A DNA stretch of 64,000 bases from Halosimplex aquaticum (GTDB taxonomy: Archaea; Halobacteriota; Halobacteria; Halobacteriales; Haloarculaceae): NCBI RefSeq assembly GCF_028747785.1, contig NZ_CP118158.1:3596001-3660000 (forward strand), in the 5' to 3' direction. Both the position numbers and the translations under genes were made by a program. This document shows positions 39,971 through 49,191 of the stretch, piece after piece. The first letter of the stretch is position 1; each line of letters opens with the position of its first letter. The notes below the pieces were generated by a model. The model was not told the origin of the DNA. It was given only the letters and a program-made list of their open reading frames with translations, and did not search any database.

Positions 39971-41238
39971 TGCCGGACCTCCGCCAGCAGGTCGCTGGCA
40001 CGCGCGGCGGGGTCGTCCTCCGTCTCGTCGAAGGTGCGGGCGTTGAGGTTGGCGCCGTACTCGTCGACGGACAGCGAGCCGCGCACGCGGAACTCGCGGC
40101 CGACGATCTCCTCGCGGATGGCGTCGGCGACGGCCTCCTGGTCCATCTCCTCGCGGGCGTGTTCCTTCGCGTCCTCGATGCCGCCGCCGTAGATCTCCTC
40201 GGTCAGCCCGTCGTCGAGGATGGCGGTCACGGTCCCCGTCCCGTCGTCGAGGATGGCCTTCACGCGCAGGTCGTCGACGCCGTCGACGGCGCCGTGGGTC
40301 CGGCACTGGCCGTTCTGCACGACGCGGCCGCACTCGGGGCAGCGCTCGATGAGGCCGGAGCCGTCGCGGACCGCGATGACGTTCCCGACGATCTCGACGT
40401 CGAACAGGCCGCCCGAGTCGATGGCGTCCCTGACCGCCAGAGCGGGCGCCTCCTCGGTGGGCTCGACCGTCCGGTCGAGTTCCTGGACCTCGGTGAACTC
40501 CGAGACGTTGACCGACGGCGCGCCGCGGAACTCCCGGACGAACACGTCTTCGAGGCGGAGCGACGCGCCCTCGGTGATCGCCTCGTGGGGTTCCCAGTCC
40601 GTGAAGGGGAGCCGCGTCGTCTCGTCGGCGAGGATGCCGCTCAGGATGTCCGTCTCGCCGTCGCGGCCGTCGATGGTCTTCGTCTCGACCTCCAGTACTG
40701 TTACCTCGACGTTGATCCCGCGGTCCCCGGGTTCGAGTTCGGCGAGCGTCGCGTCGCCGCCGACCGGGTAGTCGACGGCGAGGTCCTCGTCCGCGAGCTG
40801 GATCGTCGTGCTCTCGCCGAGGTTGAGCTCGGGGTCGCCCTCCCACTCGCGGACGCCGGCGTTGCCGGCGGTGATCGTCTGGCCTGCTTCGAGGCCGAAG
40901 TCGTCCCACGCGGTGTAGGAGATCTTGCCGCTCTCGTCGGCGATCTCCCCCTCGAAGATGACGTGGTCCGACCCCTGGTAGCGGATCGACCGCTTGCCGA
41001 CCGTCAGGACTGTGCCGGTGACGGTGACCGAGGAGTCGCCCGTCGAGACGTCGGCGATGTCCTTGGTCGTCGGACCGCCGCTGTCGCTCGACCCGTCGCC
41101 GTACTTCCGTCGGAGACTGTCCTTCGCTTCCTCGACGGGCACGCTGTACTCGACGAGGTTCTCCAGGTCGCTTTTGACCTCCGTTTTGTCGACGCCGAGG
41201 CTGGAGGCGAGTTCCTCGGCATGGTCGTCTAAGCTCAT
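39967..41238 (-). CDS. rpa1: Replication protein A (single-strand DNA-binding, multi-OB fold with zinc finger)
   Basis: Protein of 423 residues with at least three OB folds: TVTGTVLTVGKRSIRYQGSDHVIFEG, VEVTVLEVETKTIDGRDGE and FDVEIVGNVIAVRDGSG. A zinc finger RCPECGRVVQNGQCRTHG lies near residue 320. It coats single-strand DNA in replication, repair and recombination. An acidic N-terminal helix (MSLDDHAEELASSLGVDKTE) marks the start; TTTTTAC about 27 bp upstream on the minus strand is a good TATA, implying a leaderless transcript for the whole operon. Confidence 0.93.
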   Translation of the reverse strand: MSLDDHAEELASSLGVDKTEVKSDLENLVEYSVPVEEAKDSLRRKYGDGSSDSGGPTTKDIADVSTGDSSVTVTGTVLTVGKRSIRYQGSDHVIFEGEIADESGKISYTAWDDFGLEAGQTITAGNAGVREWEGDPELNLGESTTIQLADEDLAVDYPVGGDATLAELEPGDRGINVEVTVLEVETKTIDGRDGETDILSGILADETTRLPFTDWEPHEAITEGASLRLEDVFVREFRGAPSVNVSEFTEVQELDRTVEPTEEAPALAVRDAIDSGGLFDVEIVGNVIAVRDGSGLIERCPECGRVVQNGQCRTHGAVDGVDDLRVKAILDDGTGTVTAILDDGLTEEIYGGGIEDAKEHAREEMDQEAVADAIREEIVGREFRVRGSLSVDEYGANLNARTFDETEDDPAARASDLLAEVRQ

Positions 41239-41262
41239 CACCGAGACGTTCGGCTGGGGTCG

Positions 41263-41270
41263 GTAAAAAT
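41263..41270 (-). promoter_or_regulatory. TATA element of the rpa operon
   Basis: ATTTTTAC on the minus strand, centred about 28 bp before the rpa ATG at 41238. Confidence 0.5.
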
Positions 41271-41407
41271 CGTTCCCGTCGGTCGACGGAGGGTCGACGG
41301 GTGCGCGACGGCGGGGCCGACAGTCGCCGGACCCCGGCCGCGGACTCGTGTCAACGGGACGCTCGGTCGGGGCAGGTTTTTGGTCGTCCACGTGTGACGT
41401 GGGTCTC

Positions 41408-41863
41408 ATGGAACCTCCGACGTTCAGGGGCAAGCCGTCGGAGACGCACGTCATCTGGAGGCGATCCGGGGCCGAGGAGAGCGTCCCGAAGCGATTCGAC
41501 GAACGGGAGCTTCGCGCCTGGTGTTCGACCCACGGGTTCGACTTCGAGACCGACAGACGCGTCGACCACGACCGCTCCGAGGACCCGCGAGAGCAGTACC
41601 GGACGGTGTTCGCCTGGGCCGACGAGGAGAGCGAGTCGTTCGGCCTCGGCGACGACGAGTGGGAGATCGCGACCCAGGAGACGCCGCGCACGTTCCTGGA
41701 GATCGACGCCAAGGGAGAGGCACGCCTCAAGACGTGGACCGAGGAGTACGTCTTCGACGTCGAGGAGCTCTGGCTCGACGGCCGCTCGTTCGTCTTCCGC
41801 GCGGCCGAGATCGACGGCGCCAAGCGCCTCGACGCGGGGAAGCTCACCGAGCCGCCGGAGTGA
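41408..41863 (+). CDS. Hypothetical protein
   Basis: Soluble, acidic protein of 151 residues with mixed alpha/beta character and no domain I recognise. Notable parts are ETHVIWRRSGAEESVPKRF, a single Cys-containing WCSTHGFDFETDR and WEIATQETPRTFLEIDAKGEARLKTW. The ATG at 41408 is preferred; another in-frame ATG 20 codons upstream would place a Gly/Ser-rich leader that looks non-coding. It lies between the divergent rpa operon and the pyrimidine reductase gene, with which it might be co-transcribed. Confidence 0.68.
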   Translation: MEPPTFRGKPSETHVIWRRSGAEESVPKRFDERELRAWCSTHGFDFETDRRVDHDRSEDPREQYRTVFAWADEESESFGLGDDEWEIATQETPRTFLEIDAKGEARLKTWTEEYVFDVEELWLDGRSFVFRAAEIDGAKRLDAGKLTEPPE

Positions 41864-41940
41864 GACCCCCCGGAGCGAGCCCCGCGGAGTGCGGCCGAGG
41901 GACCGAAAGCGGTATTCCCCGGTGTACGCTTCTGTCTCCC

Positions 41941-42603
41941 ATGCACGTCGTCGTCAACGCCGCGATGAGCGCCGACGGGAAGCTCTCGACGCGCGAACGG
42001 GAACAGGTCGCGATCAGCGGTCCCGACGACTTCGACCGCGTCGACGCGCTCCGCGCCGAGAGCGACGCCGTCATGGTCGGCGTCGGGACCGTCCTCGCCG
42101 ACGATCCCTCGTTGACCGTCGACGACGACGCGCGCCGCGAGCGCCGCCGGAACGCCGGCAAGCCCGAGAACCCCGCGCGCATCGTCGCCGACTCCCGGAT
42201 CCGGACGCCCACGGACGCCAGGGTCCTCGACGACCGGGCCGAGACGTACCTCCTGACGAGCGAGGCCGCCCCGCAGGACTTCGTCGCCGAGATCACGGAG
42301 TCCGGCGCCGAGGTGATCGCCGCCGGCGACCAGCGGGTCGACCTCGCCGCGGCGCTGGCCGAACTGGAGTCCCGCGGGATCGACCGGCTGATGGTCGAAG
42401 GGGGCGGCGAGATCATCTTCTCGCTGTTCGAGGCGGAGCTAGTCGACGAGCTCTCGGTGTTCGTCGGCCCGACGGTGATCGGCGGCTGGAAGGCGCCGAC
42501 GCTGGCCGACGGCGACGGCTTCGTCGACGACTTTCCGGAGCTGTCGCTGCGCGACGTCGACGGCGTCGACGACGGCGTCCTGATCCGCTGGGACGTGTGC
42601 TGA
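41941..42603 (+). CDS. 2,5-diamino-6-(ribosylamino)pyrimidinone 5'-phosphate reductase (RibD C-terminal type)
   Basis: NADPH-dependent reductase of 220 residues in archaeal riboflavin biosynthesis, converting the ribosylamino-pyrimidinone phosphate to the ribitylamino form. It starts with VVVNAAMSADGKLST, the family substrate-loop motif. VGVGTVLADDPSLTV and the late MVEGGGEIIFSLFEAELVDEL, VFVGPTVIGG segments are also diagnostic. The length is that of the stand-alone archaeal reductase with no deaminase domain. Confidence 0.9.
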   Translation: MHVVVNAAMSADGKLSTREREQVAISGPDDFDRVDALRAESDAVMVGVGTVLADDPSLTVDDDARRERRRNAGKPENPARIVADSRIRTPTDARVLDDRAETYLLTSEAAPQDFVAEITESGAEVIAAGDQRVDLAAALAELESRGIDRLMVEGGGEIIFSLFEAELVDELSVFVGPTVIGGWKAPTLADGDGFVDDFPELSLRDVDGVDDGVLIRWDVC

Positions 42604-42714
42604 CGACCCGACGGCGGTCGGAACGCCGGTCACCAGGTCCAGCGGCGGTCTCAGCGCTCGCGACCGGACCCGGCGTGGAGAAACCGCGAAACCGCCTGCT
42701 ACTGGCGAGTCGCG

Positions 42715-43005
42715 TCAGTGAGCGTGGCCGGTGAGTTCGGCGAACGAGCGGCCGAAGCGCTCCTCGAACAGCTCGAGCGTCAGTTCCTCGGTGTCGGCGA
42801 CCGTGTCGTCGACCTCGCCCTCGCTGTGGTGGACGGCGCTGTGGATGCGCTGTGCGAGGCCGAACATCGCGATGTCCCCGACGATCTCCGGTGCCGTCTC
42901 GTCGCCCTCGGCGAGGAGGTCGAGCAGTTCGGTGGGGACGACGAGTTCGTCCGTCGCACCGTCTTCCGATTCGAGCGTCAGCGTCACCGTCTCGGCGTCT
43001 GCCAT
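42715..43005 (-). CDS. Small conserved haloarchaeal protein (DUF7545-like)
   Basis: Acidic protein of 96 residues. It contains ELVVPTELLDLLAEGDETAPEIVGDIAMFGLAQRIH-type helical segments and ends ELFEERFGRSFAEL. I recall similar proteins across haloarchaea but no experimental role. The ATG at 43005 is chosen because the preceding eight codons (MAAVRTRT) are basic and atypical. Confidence 0.68.
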   Translation of the reverse strand: MADAETVTLTLESEDGATDELVVPTELLDLLAEGDETAPEIVGDIAMFGLAQRIHSAVHHSEGEVDDTVADTEELTLELFEERFGRSFAELTGHAH

Positions 43006-43120
43006 GGTCCTCGTTCGGACAGCCGCCATATGGGTCTGGTGGATGCGTATGCGAGTATCGGCGAGTGACCTGTCGAACGGGAAAACGAGCGATATTCCGT
43101 CAGTTCCGCACCGAGAGGCG

Positions 43121-44179
43121 TCAGTCGTCGGCTTCCGCGGCGGCCTCGGCTTCGCTCTCGGTCCCGACTTCGCGTTCGAGGTAGTCGTCGGCGTCCATCG
43201 CGGCCTTGCAGCCCATGCCGCCGGCGGTGATCGCCTGCTGGTAGTGGTGGTCGACGACGTCGCCCGCGGCGAACAGCCCCTCGACGCCGGTCGCGGTCTG
43301 GTTCGCGCCCTCGCCGCCGCCGCGGCTGCCCTGCGTCTTCACGTAGCCTTCGGGGTCCAGATCGACGCCGGTGTCTTCGAGGTAGTCGGTGTTGGGCGTG
43401 TGGCCGATGGCGACGAAGACGGCGCCCACGTCGAAGTCGAACTCCTCGGTCTCGGGGTCGTCGAGGTTGTCCTTGGGGTAGCCCGACTCGTTGCGTGCCA
43501 GCGTCACGTGGTCGACGCCGCCCTCCTGGGAGCCGTGGACCTCCAGCAGTTCGGTGTTTCGCATGATCTCCACGTCGCCGTCTTCGACCTTGTCCATCAG
43601 GCGGTCGATCCAGTAGTCCTCGGCGCGGAACTCCTCGCGGCGGTGGGCCAGGTAGACCGTGTCCGCGAAGCGCGTGAGGAAGTCGGCCTCCTCGAAGGCG
43701 GCGTCGCCGCCGCCGACGACGAGCATGTCCTCGCCGCGGAAGAACGCGCCGTCGCAGGTGGCGCACGTCGAGACGCCGAAGCCCATGAGGTCGTCCTCGC
43801 CGGGGACGCCGAGGGTGCGCGCGCTCGCGCCGCTGGCGGTGATGAAGGCGTCCGTCGTGTACGTGTCGCCGGTGTTGAGTTCCACCTCGAAGGGCCGGAC
43901 CTCGTCGTCGATGTCCTCGACGACCCCGTGAGTGATCTCGGCGCCGAACTGCGTGGCCTGCTCTTTCATGTTGTTCACGAGTTCGGTCCCCCCGACGCCG
44001 TCGGGGAAGCCCGGGTAGTTCTCGACGTCGGTGGTCAGCGTGAGCTGTCCGCCGGGCTCGTCGCCTTCGAGGACGAGCGGTTCTAGGTTCGATCGCGCCG
44101 CGTAGATGGCCGCTGTCAGTCCAGCGATGCCCGAACCCGCGATTATCAGCCGTCGGTGGTCGACCGGCTCAGTAGTCAT
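43121..44179 (-). CDS. trxB: Thioredoxin-disulfide reductase
   Basis: FAD- and NAD(P)H-dependent reductase of 352 residues. The FAD-binding motif is IIAGSGIAGLTAAIYAAR, the redox-active centre CATC (residues near 143) and the NADPH motif VVGGGDAAFEEA. The second FAD contact is GLFAAGDV. It passes electrons to thioredoxins in the cytoplasm. A 30-residue acidic tail (GTESEAEAAAEADD) is a halophile-style extension. Confidence 0.94.
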   Translation of the reverse strand: MTTEPVDHRRLIIAGSGIAGLTAAIYAARSNLEPLVLEGDEPGGQLTLTTDVENYPGFPDGVGGTELVNNMKEQATQFGAEITHGVVEDIDDEVRPFEVELNTGDTYTTDAFITASGASARTLGVPGEDDLMGFGVSTCATCDGAFFRGEDMLVVGGGDAAFEEADFLTRFADTVYLAHRREEFRAEDYWIDRLMDKVEDGDVEIMRNTELLEVHGSQEGGVDHVTLARNESGYPKDNLDDPETEEFDFDVGAVFVAIGHTPNTDYLEDTGVDLDPEGYVKTQGSRGGGEGANQTATGVEGLFAAGDVVDHHYQQAITAGGMGCKAAMDADDYLEREVGTESEAEAAAEADD

Positions 44180-44295
44180 TGGTTCACGGTAATGGAGTAT
44201 CCCGTATGTAGATTGCGCTCGCTCACCGGCCGCTCACACTCCCGCTGAGACGGTCGACAGCCGCAGCGGGTGTCGTGGTACGACCCGGCCGCGGC

Positions 44296-45000
44296 TCACT
44301 CGTTCTTCCACTCGCCGACTCGCTCCCCGTGGATCTCCCCTTTCGCCTGGCGATCGCTCGGCCACTTCGCCACGAGGAGGACCGAGAGGTAGAAGACGGC
44401 GAGCGCGCCCGCAACGACCGTGCCGGGGATGCCGGGCAGCGCGGCCGACTCCGACCACTGCGACTCGGGCGTGAACAGCGTCACCTTCGCGAGCCACGCG
44501 AGGCCGACGACGACGTACAGGGGACCGTAGGTCCGACGGAGCCGCCGCGCGAGCGCCTCGCGCGTCGTGACCTTGAACGTCGGCGACCGGAGGTCCTCGC
44601 TCAGTTTCTCGCGCCAGGTGGGGTCCTCGAGGCCGCCCGGCGACAGCGCGTTCGCGAAGAAGTTCTCCTGGACGATCCGGACGCGGGACCGATACACGTC
44701 GTAGAACCGGTAGCGCCGGACCTCGTAGGTGAGGAACATCGAGAGCGCCACGACGCCTATCAGGAGCAGGTACGCGGGCATCTGCGGTGTCGAGAACACC
44801 ACCGACACCAGCGCCGCCAGCACCGTTATCGCCCAGTTCGTCGTGCGGTCCATCCGGTCCTGCGCCCCGGCGGCCTGGGTGACCTCGCTCCGGTAGAACT
44901 GCGCGAGCGCGGAGCTGAACGCGTCGGCGTCCTCCGCGATCTCGGCGGCGACCACCTCGTCCCGGTCGAGCGGGCTCTCGCTGCGGGCCTCGTCGTCCAT
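44296..45000 (-). CDS. DUF2270 membrane protein
   Basis: Membrane protein of 234 residues. A cytoplasmic N-terminus is followed by helices at NWAITVLAALVSVVFS and AYLLLIGVVALSMFLTY, an amphipathic middle (RRYRFYDVYRSRVRIVQENFF, the family hallmark) and two more helices near the C-terminus. DUF2270 proteins are conserved in haloarchaea and some bacteria without known role. The ATG at 45000 directly begins the acidic leader. Confidence 0.86.
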   Translation of the reverse strand: MDDEARSESPLDRDEVVAAEIAEDADAFSSALAQFYRSEVTQAAGAQDRMDRTTNWAITVLAALVSVVFSTPQMPAYLLLIGVVALSMFLTYEVRRYRFYDVYRSRVRIVQENFFANALSPGGLEDPTWREKLSEDLRSPTFKVTTREALARRLRRTYGPLYVVVGLAWLAKVTLFTPESQWSESAALPGIPGTVVAGALAVFYLSVLLVAKWPSDRQAKGEIHGERVGEWKNE

Positions 45001-45156
45001 GTCGACCGTTGGGCGGCCAGCCTCAATACGCCTGAGACACCGTGTCGAAACCGCCAGTAGCCCGGAAACAGTCGGGACGTATCGGGGACGGAATGGCCCC
45101 GGCGGGCGCGACCAGCGGACCGAACGCTTAGGGTCACACCGGCGCAGGGTCCGACT

Positions 45157-45441
45157 ATGCCCGCCGATCTGGAGGAGAAGACCGACCGCTACGAGGGGCT
45201 GCTCGCCGAGGCGCTGGACGCCGCGGAGGTCGCACCGCCCGAAGGGACGCCCATGGCCGAGGCCGCCGCCGAGTGCGAGGAGATGGCCCGCTCGTACCTC
45301 GAAGACGGCCGCCACTTCCACGACGACGGCGACCCGGTGAACGCCCTCGCCTCGTTCTCGTACGGCCACGCCTGGCTCGACGCCGGCGCCCGCATCGGCC
45401 TGTTCGACGTGCCCGAAGAGGGCCACCTGTTCACGGTGTAG
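45157..45441 (+). CDS. DUF357 protein
   Basis: Small helical protein of 94 residues. MARSYLEDGRHFHDDGDPVNALASFSYGHAWLDAGARIG-type sequence is the DUF357 signature, an archaeal all-helix domain of unknown role. A GCTTAGG element lies about 30 bp before the ATG. It is divergent from the DUF2270 gene, with which it shares a 156-bp promoter region. Confidence 0.86.
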   Translation: MPADLEEKTDRYEGLLAEALDAAEVAPPEGTPMAEAAAECEEMARSYLEDGRHFHDDGDPVNALASFSYGHAWLDAGARIGLFDVPEEGHLFTV

Positions 45442-45532
45442 CGGGCGAACCCCCGCGAACGGTCCCGAGGGGCCGATCCGGCGGATCGCGGCGGGGGAAA
45501 TAGCTTTCCGGTTCCGTCCGGTGCAATGAGAC

Positions 45533-47416
45533 ATGCCCGGCCCGACGGACCGGTCCCCAGCCGCCGTGGTCCGCGACTTCTTCGACGGCCCGGAGTACGA
45601 ACCGCTCACCGCGCGGGAGATCGCCGCCGAGACCGAGTACTCGGCGGCGGCCGTCCGGGACGAACTCGACGTATTGGTCGACCGGGACCTCCTACGGACG
45701 AAGGAACTCACGGGGGGCCGTCGAGTGTGGTGGCCCGCCATCGACCAGCGCACCGAGCGGGCGGAACTGGTCGACGCGATGGCTGACGCGTCGGAGGACC
45801 CCGACGCCCAGATCACGCGCCAGCAACTGATCGAGCGCCACCGGCACCTGGCCCAGTTCGTCACCGAGATAAACATCACCGCGGATCTCGACGAGATCCT
45901 CCGCCAGATAACCGAGGTGGCCCGAGAGCTCGTCGGCGCCCACCAGTCGGTGACCAGCAGGACGCTCAACCAGAACTGGGAGCAGGCGATAAACGCCGTC
46001 TCGCTCTCGGAGAAGTACGCCGAGTACAGCGACTACGACACCGAACCCGACGGGAGCGGCATCTACTCCGTCGTCTGCGAGCGCAACGAGCCGATGCGGG
46101 TGACCCAGGACGAACTGGAGTCGCACCCGGCCTGGCAGGCATTCGGTGACGAGGCCGACGAGCATCCCCCGATGGACGGCTGGCTGGCCGTCCCCATCGT
46201 CGGCCCGGAGGGCGAGAACACGGGGCTCATCCAGCTCTCTGACCGCTACGATGGCGAATTTACCGAGGCCGACGAGGCCATCTTGGTTCAGCTCGCGAAC
46301 GTCGCGTCCGCGGCCATCGAGAACGCGCGCCTCTACGACGAGCTGCGCGAGTCCGAGGAGCGCTACCGGACCCTCTTTGACTCGATGACGGAGGGGTACT
46401 GCGTCGTCGAACCCGCGGAGCCCGACGACGCCGACCGAACCGACTATCGGTTCCTGGAGGCCAACCCGGCGTTCGAGGCGCACACCGGGCTGCGTGACGT
46501 GGCCGGTTGTACCGTCCGCGAGGCCGACGTCGCCGACCCTGGGGCGTGGTTCGACGTCCTGGACAGCGTCGCCGACTCGACGGACGGCGGTCCCTTCCAG
46601 CGCGAACTCGAGATGCGCGGCCGCGTCCTGCAGTGCCAGGCGTTCCCCATCGGCGGCGCGTCGGGCGGGCAGGTCGGGATGACGGCGCGGGACGTGACCG
46701 AGCGCGTCGAGCGCGAGCGCCGGCTCGAAGAGTCCAACGAGCGCCTCGAACAGTTCGCCTACGCGGCCTCCCACGACCTGCAGGAGCCGCTGCGGATGGT
46801 CTCCAGCTACCTCCAACTGCTGGAGAACCGGTACGCGGACGATCTAGACGATGAGGCGCGGGAATTCCTCGCCTTCGCCGTCGACGGGGCCGATCGGATG
46901 CGGGAGATGATAGACGGACTCCTCGAGTACTCCCGGGTCGAGACGGAGGGCGACCCGCTGGAGCCGGTCGACCTGAACGCCGTGTTCTCCGACGTTCGCG
47001 ACGACCTGCAGGTCGCCATCGAGGAGAGCGGCGCCGACGTCGCGGCCGAGGACCTACCCCGGGTTCGCGGGGACGGCGACCAGCTCCGGCAGGTGTTCCA
47101 GAACCTCGTCGACAACGCCATCGAGTACAGCGGCGACGAACCGCCGACCGTCCGCGTCGGGGCCGAACGCGCCGGCGACCGGTGGGTCGTCTCAGTCCGG
47201 GACGAGGGCATCGGGATCGACCCCGAGTACGCCGACGCGATCTTCCAGGTCTTCGAGCGGCTCCACACTAGCGACGAGTACTCGGGCACGGGCATCGGAC
47301 TGGCGCTCTGCGAGCGCATCGTCGAACGCCACGGGGGCGAACTGTGGGTCGACGCCGAGCCGGGCGAGGGGTCGACGTTCTCGTTCACGCTACCGACCGT
47401 CGACAGCGGCGAGTAG
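45533..47416 (+). CDS. Sensor histidine kinase: HTH, GAF, PAS, HisKA, HATPase
   Basis: Cytoplasmic kinase of 627 residues. An N-terminal winged-helix-like module (LTAREIAAETEYSAAAVRDELDVL ... RRVWWPA, residues 1-70) precedes a GAF domain (about 105-265, ending LVQLANVASAAIENARLYDEL) and a PAS domain (about 280-390). HisKA has QFAYAASHDLQEPLRM (His near 414); the N box is QNLVDNAIEYSG and the G boxes are VRDEGIGIDPEY and GTGIGLALCERIVERHGG. The HTH is unusual in a kinase and might bind DNA or act as a dimer module. The core closely resembles that of the 20377 kinase. Confidence 0.9.
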   Translation: MPGPTDRSPAAVVRDFFDGPEYEPLTAREIAAETEYSAAAVRDELDVLVDRDLLRTKELTGGRRVWWPAIDQRTERAELVDAMADASEDPDAQITRQQLIERHRHLAQFVTEINITADLDEILRQITEVARELVGAHQSVTSRTLNQNWEQAINAVSLSEKYAEYSDYDTEPDGSGIYSVVCERNEPMRVTQDELESHPAWQAFGDEADEHPPMDGWLAVPIVGPEGENTGLIQLSDRYDGEFTEADEAILVQLANVASAAIENARLYDELRESEERYRTLFDSMTEGYCVVEPAEPDDADRTDYRFLEANPAFEAHTGLRDVAGCTVREADVADPGAWFDVLDSVADSTDGGPFQRELEMRGRVLQCQAFPIGGASGGQVGMTARDVTERVERERRLEESNERLEQFAYAASHDLQEPLRMVSSYLQLLENRYADDLDDEAREFLAFAVDGADRMREMIDGLLEYSRVETEGDPLEPVDLNAVFSDVRDDLQVAIEESGADVAAEDLPRVRGDGDQLRQVFQNLVDNAIEYSGDEPPTVRVGAERAGDRWVVSVRDEGIGIDPEYADAIFQVFERLHTSDEYSGTGIGLALCERIVERHGGELWVDAEPGEGSTFSFTLPTVDSGE

Positions 47417-47559
47417 CCGCGACGGCCCACCAGTGAACGCCGGTAGACTGGCGCCGCGGCGGGCGGCGGCCGACGCCGAGTTTCATCCGTGATTACTGGG
47501 GGTTCGAGTTTAAGTGAGTCGCCGGGATACCTCGGGTAACACGCGGCCACGGACCTCTC

Positions 47560-49191
47560 ATGTCACGCGAAGCCAGCGACGGGACGGGAACGGGGGAGGG
47601 CCGCCTCCAGGCCTTTCAGGAGTGGCTCTCCCGAGCGGCCACGGTCCTCACGGGCACCCGGATCCACGTTCCGAACTACGACCCCGCACGCCACGGCCGG
47701 CTGGTCGCCGACCCCCCAGCCACCGGCGAGCGGGAAGTCGAGCGCTACTGGCTCAACGCGCCCTTCGCCTACGCGACCATCAGCTACGACGACGAGGAGA
47801 ACGAACACCGCTACCGCGTCGTCGAGCCGTCGCTCGACGAGACGGAACTGGATCTGTTAGAACGAGTCTTCGAGGACGTTCGCGACCCGCTGATCTACCG
47901 CGACGAGGTGAGCGCCGACCCGGCGGACGCTCTCCGCGAGGAACTGCGCCGGCGGCTCGAAGAGTACGGCGTCGACGTGCCGACGGAGACGTTCTACCGG
48001 CTGTTCTACTACCTCCACCGGTCGTTCCTGGGGTACGGCAAGCTCGACCCGATCATGCACGACGCGCACGTCGAGGACATCTCCTGCGACGGCGCGGCCC
48101 TGCCGGTGTTCGTCTACCACGAGGAGTACACGGACGTGGAGACGAACGTCGTCTTCGAGCGCGACGCCCTCGACGACTTCGTCGTCCAGCTCGCCCAGCG
48201 CTCGGGCAGGCACGTCAGCGTCAGCGACCCGGTCGTCTCGACGACGCTGCCGGACGGCTCGCGGATCGAACTCGCCCTGGGCGACGAGGTGACCCCGCGC
48301 GGGTCGGCGTTCACCATCCGCAAGTACGCCGACGAGCCGCTGACGCCGGTCGACCTGATGGACTACGGCACCTACGACGACCGGATGCTCGCCTTCCTCT
48401 GGCTGTGCATCGAGAACAACAAGAGCCTCGTCTTCGCCGGCGGGACGGCGGCGGGGAAGACCACCTCGATGAACGCCGTCTCGATGTTCATCCCGCCGCG
48501 CTCGAAGGTGATCACCATCGAGGACACCCGCGAGCTGTCGCTGTACCACGAGAACTGGCTGTCGTCGGTCACCCGCGAGCGCATGGGCGACGGCGACATC
48601 ACGATGTACGACCTGCTGCGCTCGTCGCTGCGCCACCGCCCGGAGTACATCGTCGTCGGCGAGGTCCGCGGCGAGGAAGCGATCACGCTCTTCCAGGCGA
48701 TGAACACCGGCCACACCACGTTCTCGACGCTGCACGCGGACTCCGTGCAGACGGTCATCAACCGCCTGGAGAACGAGCCGATCAACGTCCCGCGGCCGAT
48801 GGTCCAGTCGCTGGACGTGCTCAGCGTGCAGGTGCTGACGCGCTCGGACGGCGAACGCGTCCGCCGCGCGAAGACCATCTCGGAGATCGAGGGCATCGAC
48901 CAGCGGACGGGCGAACTCGACTACTCCAACACGTACTCCTGGGACGGCACCTCGGACACGTTCACGCGGAACAACAGCGAACTGCTCGAAGAGATCCGCC
49001 AGGAGCAGGGGTGGACGCGCGGCGAGCTGATGCGGGAGTTCCGTAATCGGCGACGCTTCCTCGCGTACCTGCGAAACAACGGGATATCCGACTTCCGACG
49101 GTTCACGGCGATGGTCAACAAGTACTACGCGGACCCCGGCGAGGTCGTCGACATGATCGAGGACGCCGAGGTGACCGTCGGCGACTCATGA
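47560..49191 (+). CDS. Type IV pilus/secretion ATPase (PilB/GspE-like, archaeal)
   Basis: Hexameric assembly ATPase of 543 residues, powering a type IV pilus-like machine. Walker A is FAGGTAAGKTTSMNAV, the Asp box VITIEDTRELSLY, Walker B YIVVGEVRGEEAITLFQAMNTGH and the His box FSTLHADSV. The N-terminal 270 residues are the archaeal dimer domain (SRAATVLTGTRIHVPNYDPARHG ... GYGKLDPIMHDAHVEDISCDG). GTTTAAGTG about 45 bp upstream is a TATA candidate. Its stop overlaps the start of the membrane-platform gene by four bases. Confidence 0.92.
   Translation: MSREASDGTGTGEGRLQAFQEWLSRAATVLTGTRIHVPNYDPARHGRLVADPPATGEREVERYWLNAPFAYATISYDDEENEHRYRVVEPSLDETELDLLERVFEDVRDPLIYRDEVSADPADALREELRRRLEEYGVDVPTETFYRLFYYLHRSFLGYGKLDPIMHDAHVEDISCDGAALPVFVYHEEYTDVETNVVFERDALDDFVVQLAQRSGRHVSVSDPVVSTTLPDGSRIELALGDEVTPRGSAFTIRKYADEPLTPVDLMDYGTYDDRMLAFLWLCIENNKSLVFAGGTAAGKTTSMNAVSMFIPPRSKVITIEDTRELSLYHENWLSSVTRERMGDGDITMYDLLRSSLRHRPEYIVVGEVRGEEAITLFQAMNTGHTTFSTLHADSVQTVINRLENEPINVPRPMVQSLDVLSVQVLTRSDGERVRRAKTISEIEGIDQRTGELDYSNTYSWDGTSDTFTRNNSELLEEIRQEQGWTRGELMREFRNRRRFLAYLRNNGISDFRRFTAMVNKYYADPGEVVDMIEDAEVTVGDS

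Noticed and set aside
38045-40192. 715-codon plus-strand frame rich in Arg/Gly/Val
   Set aside because: Antisense of the RPA-associated gene's low-complexity linker.
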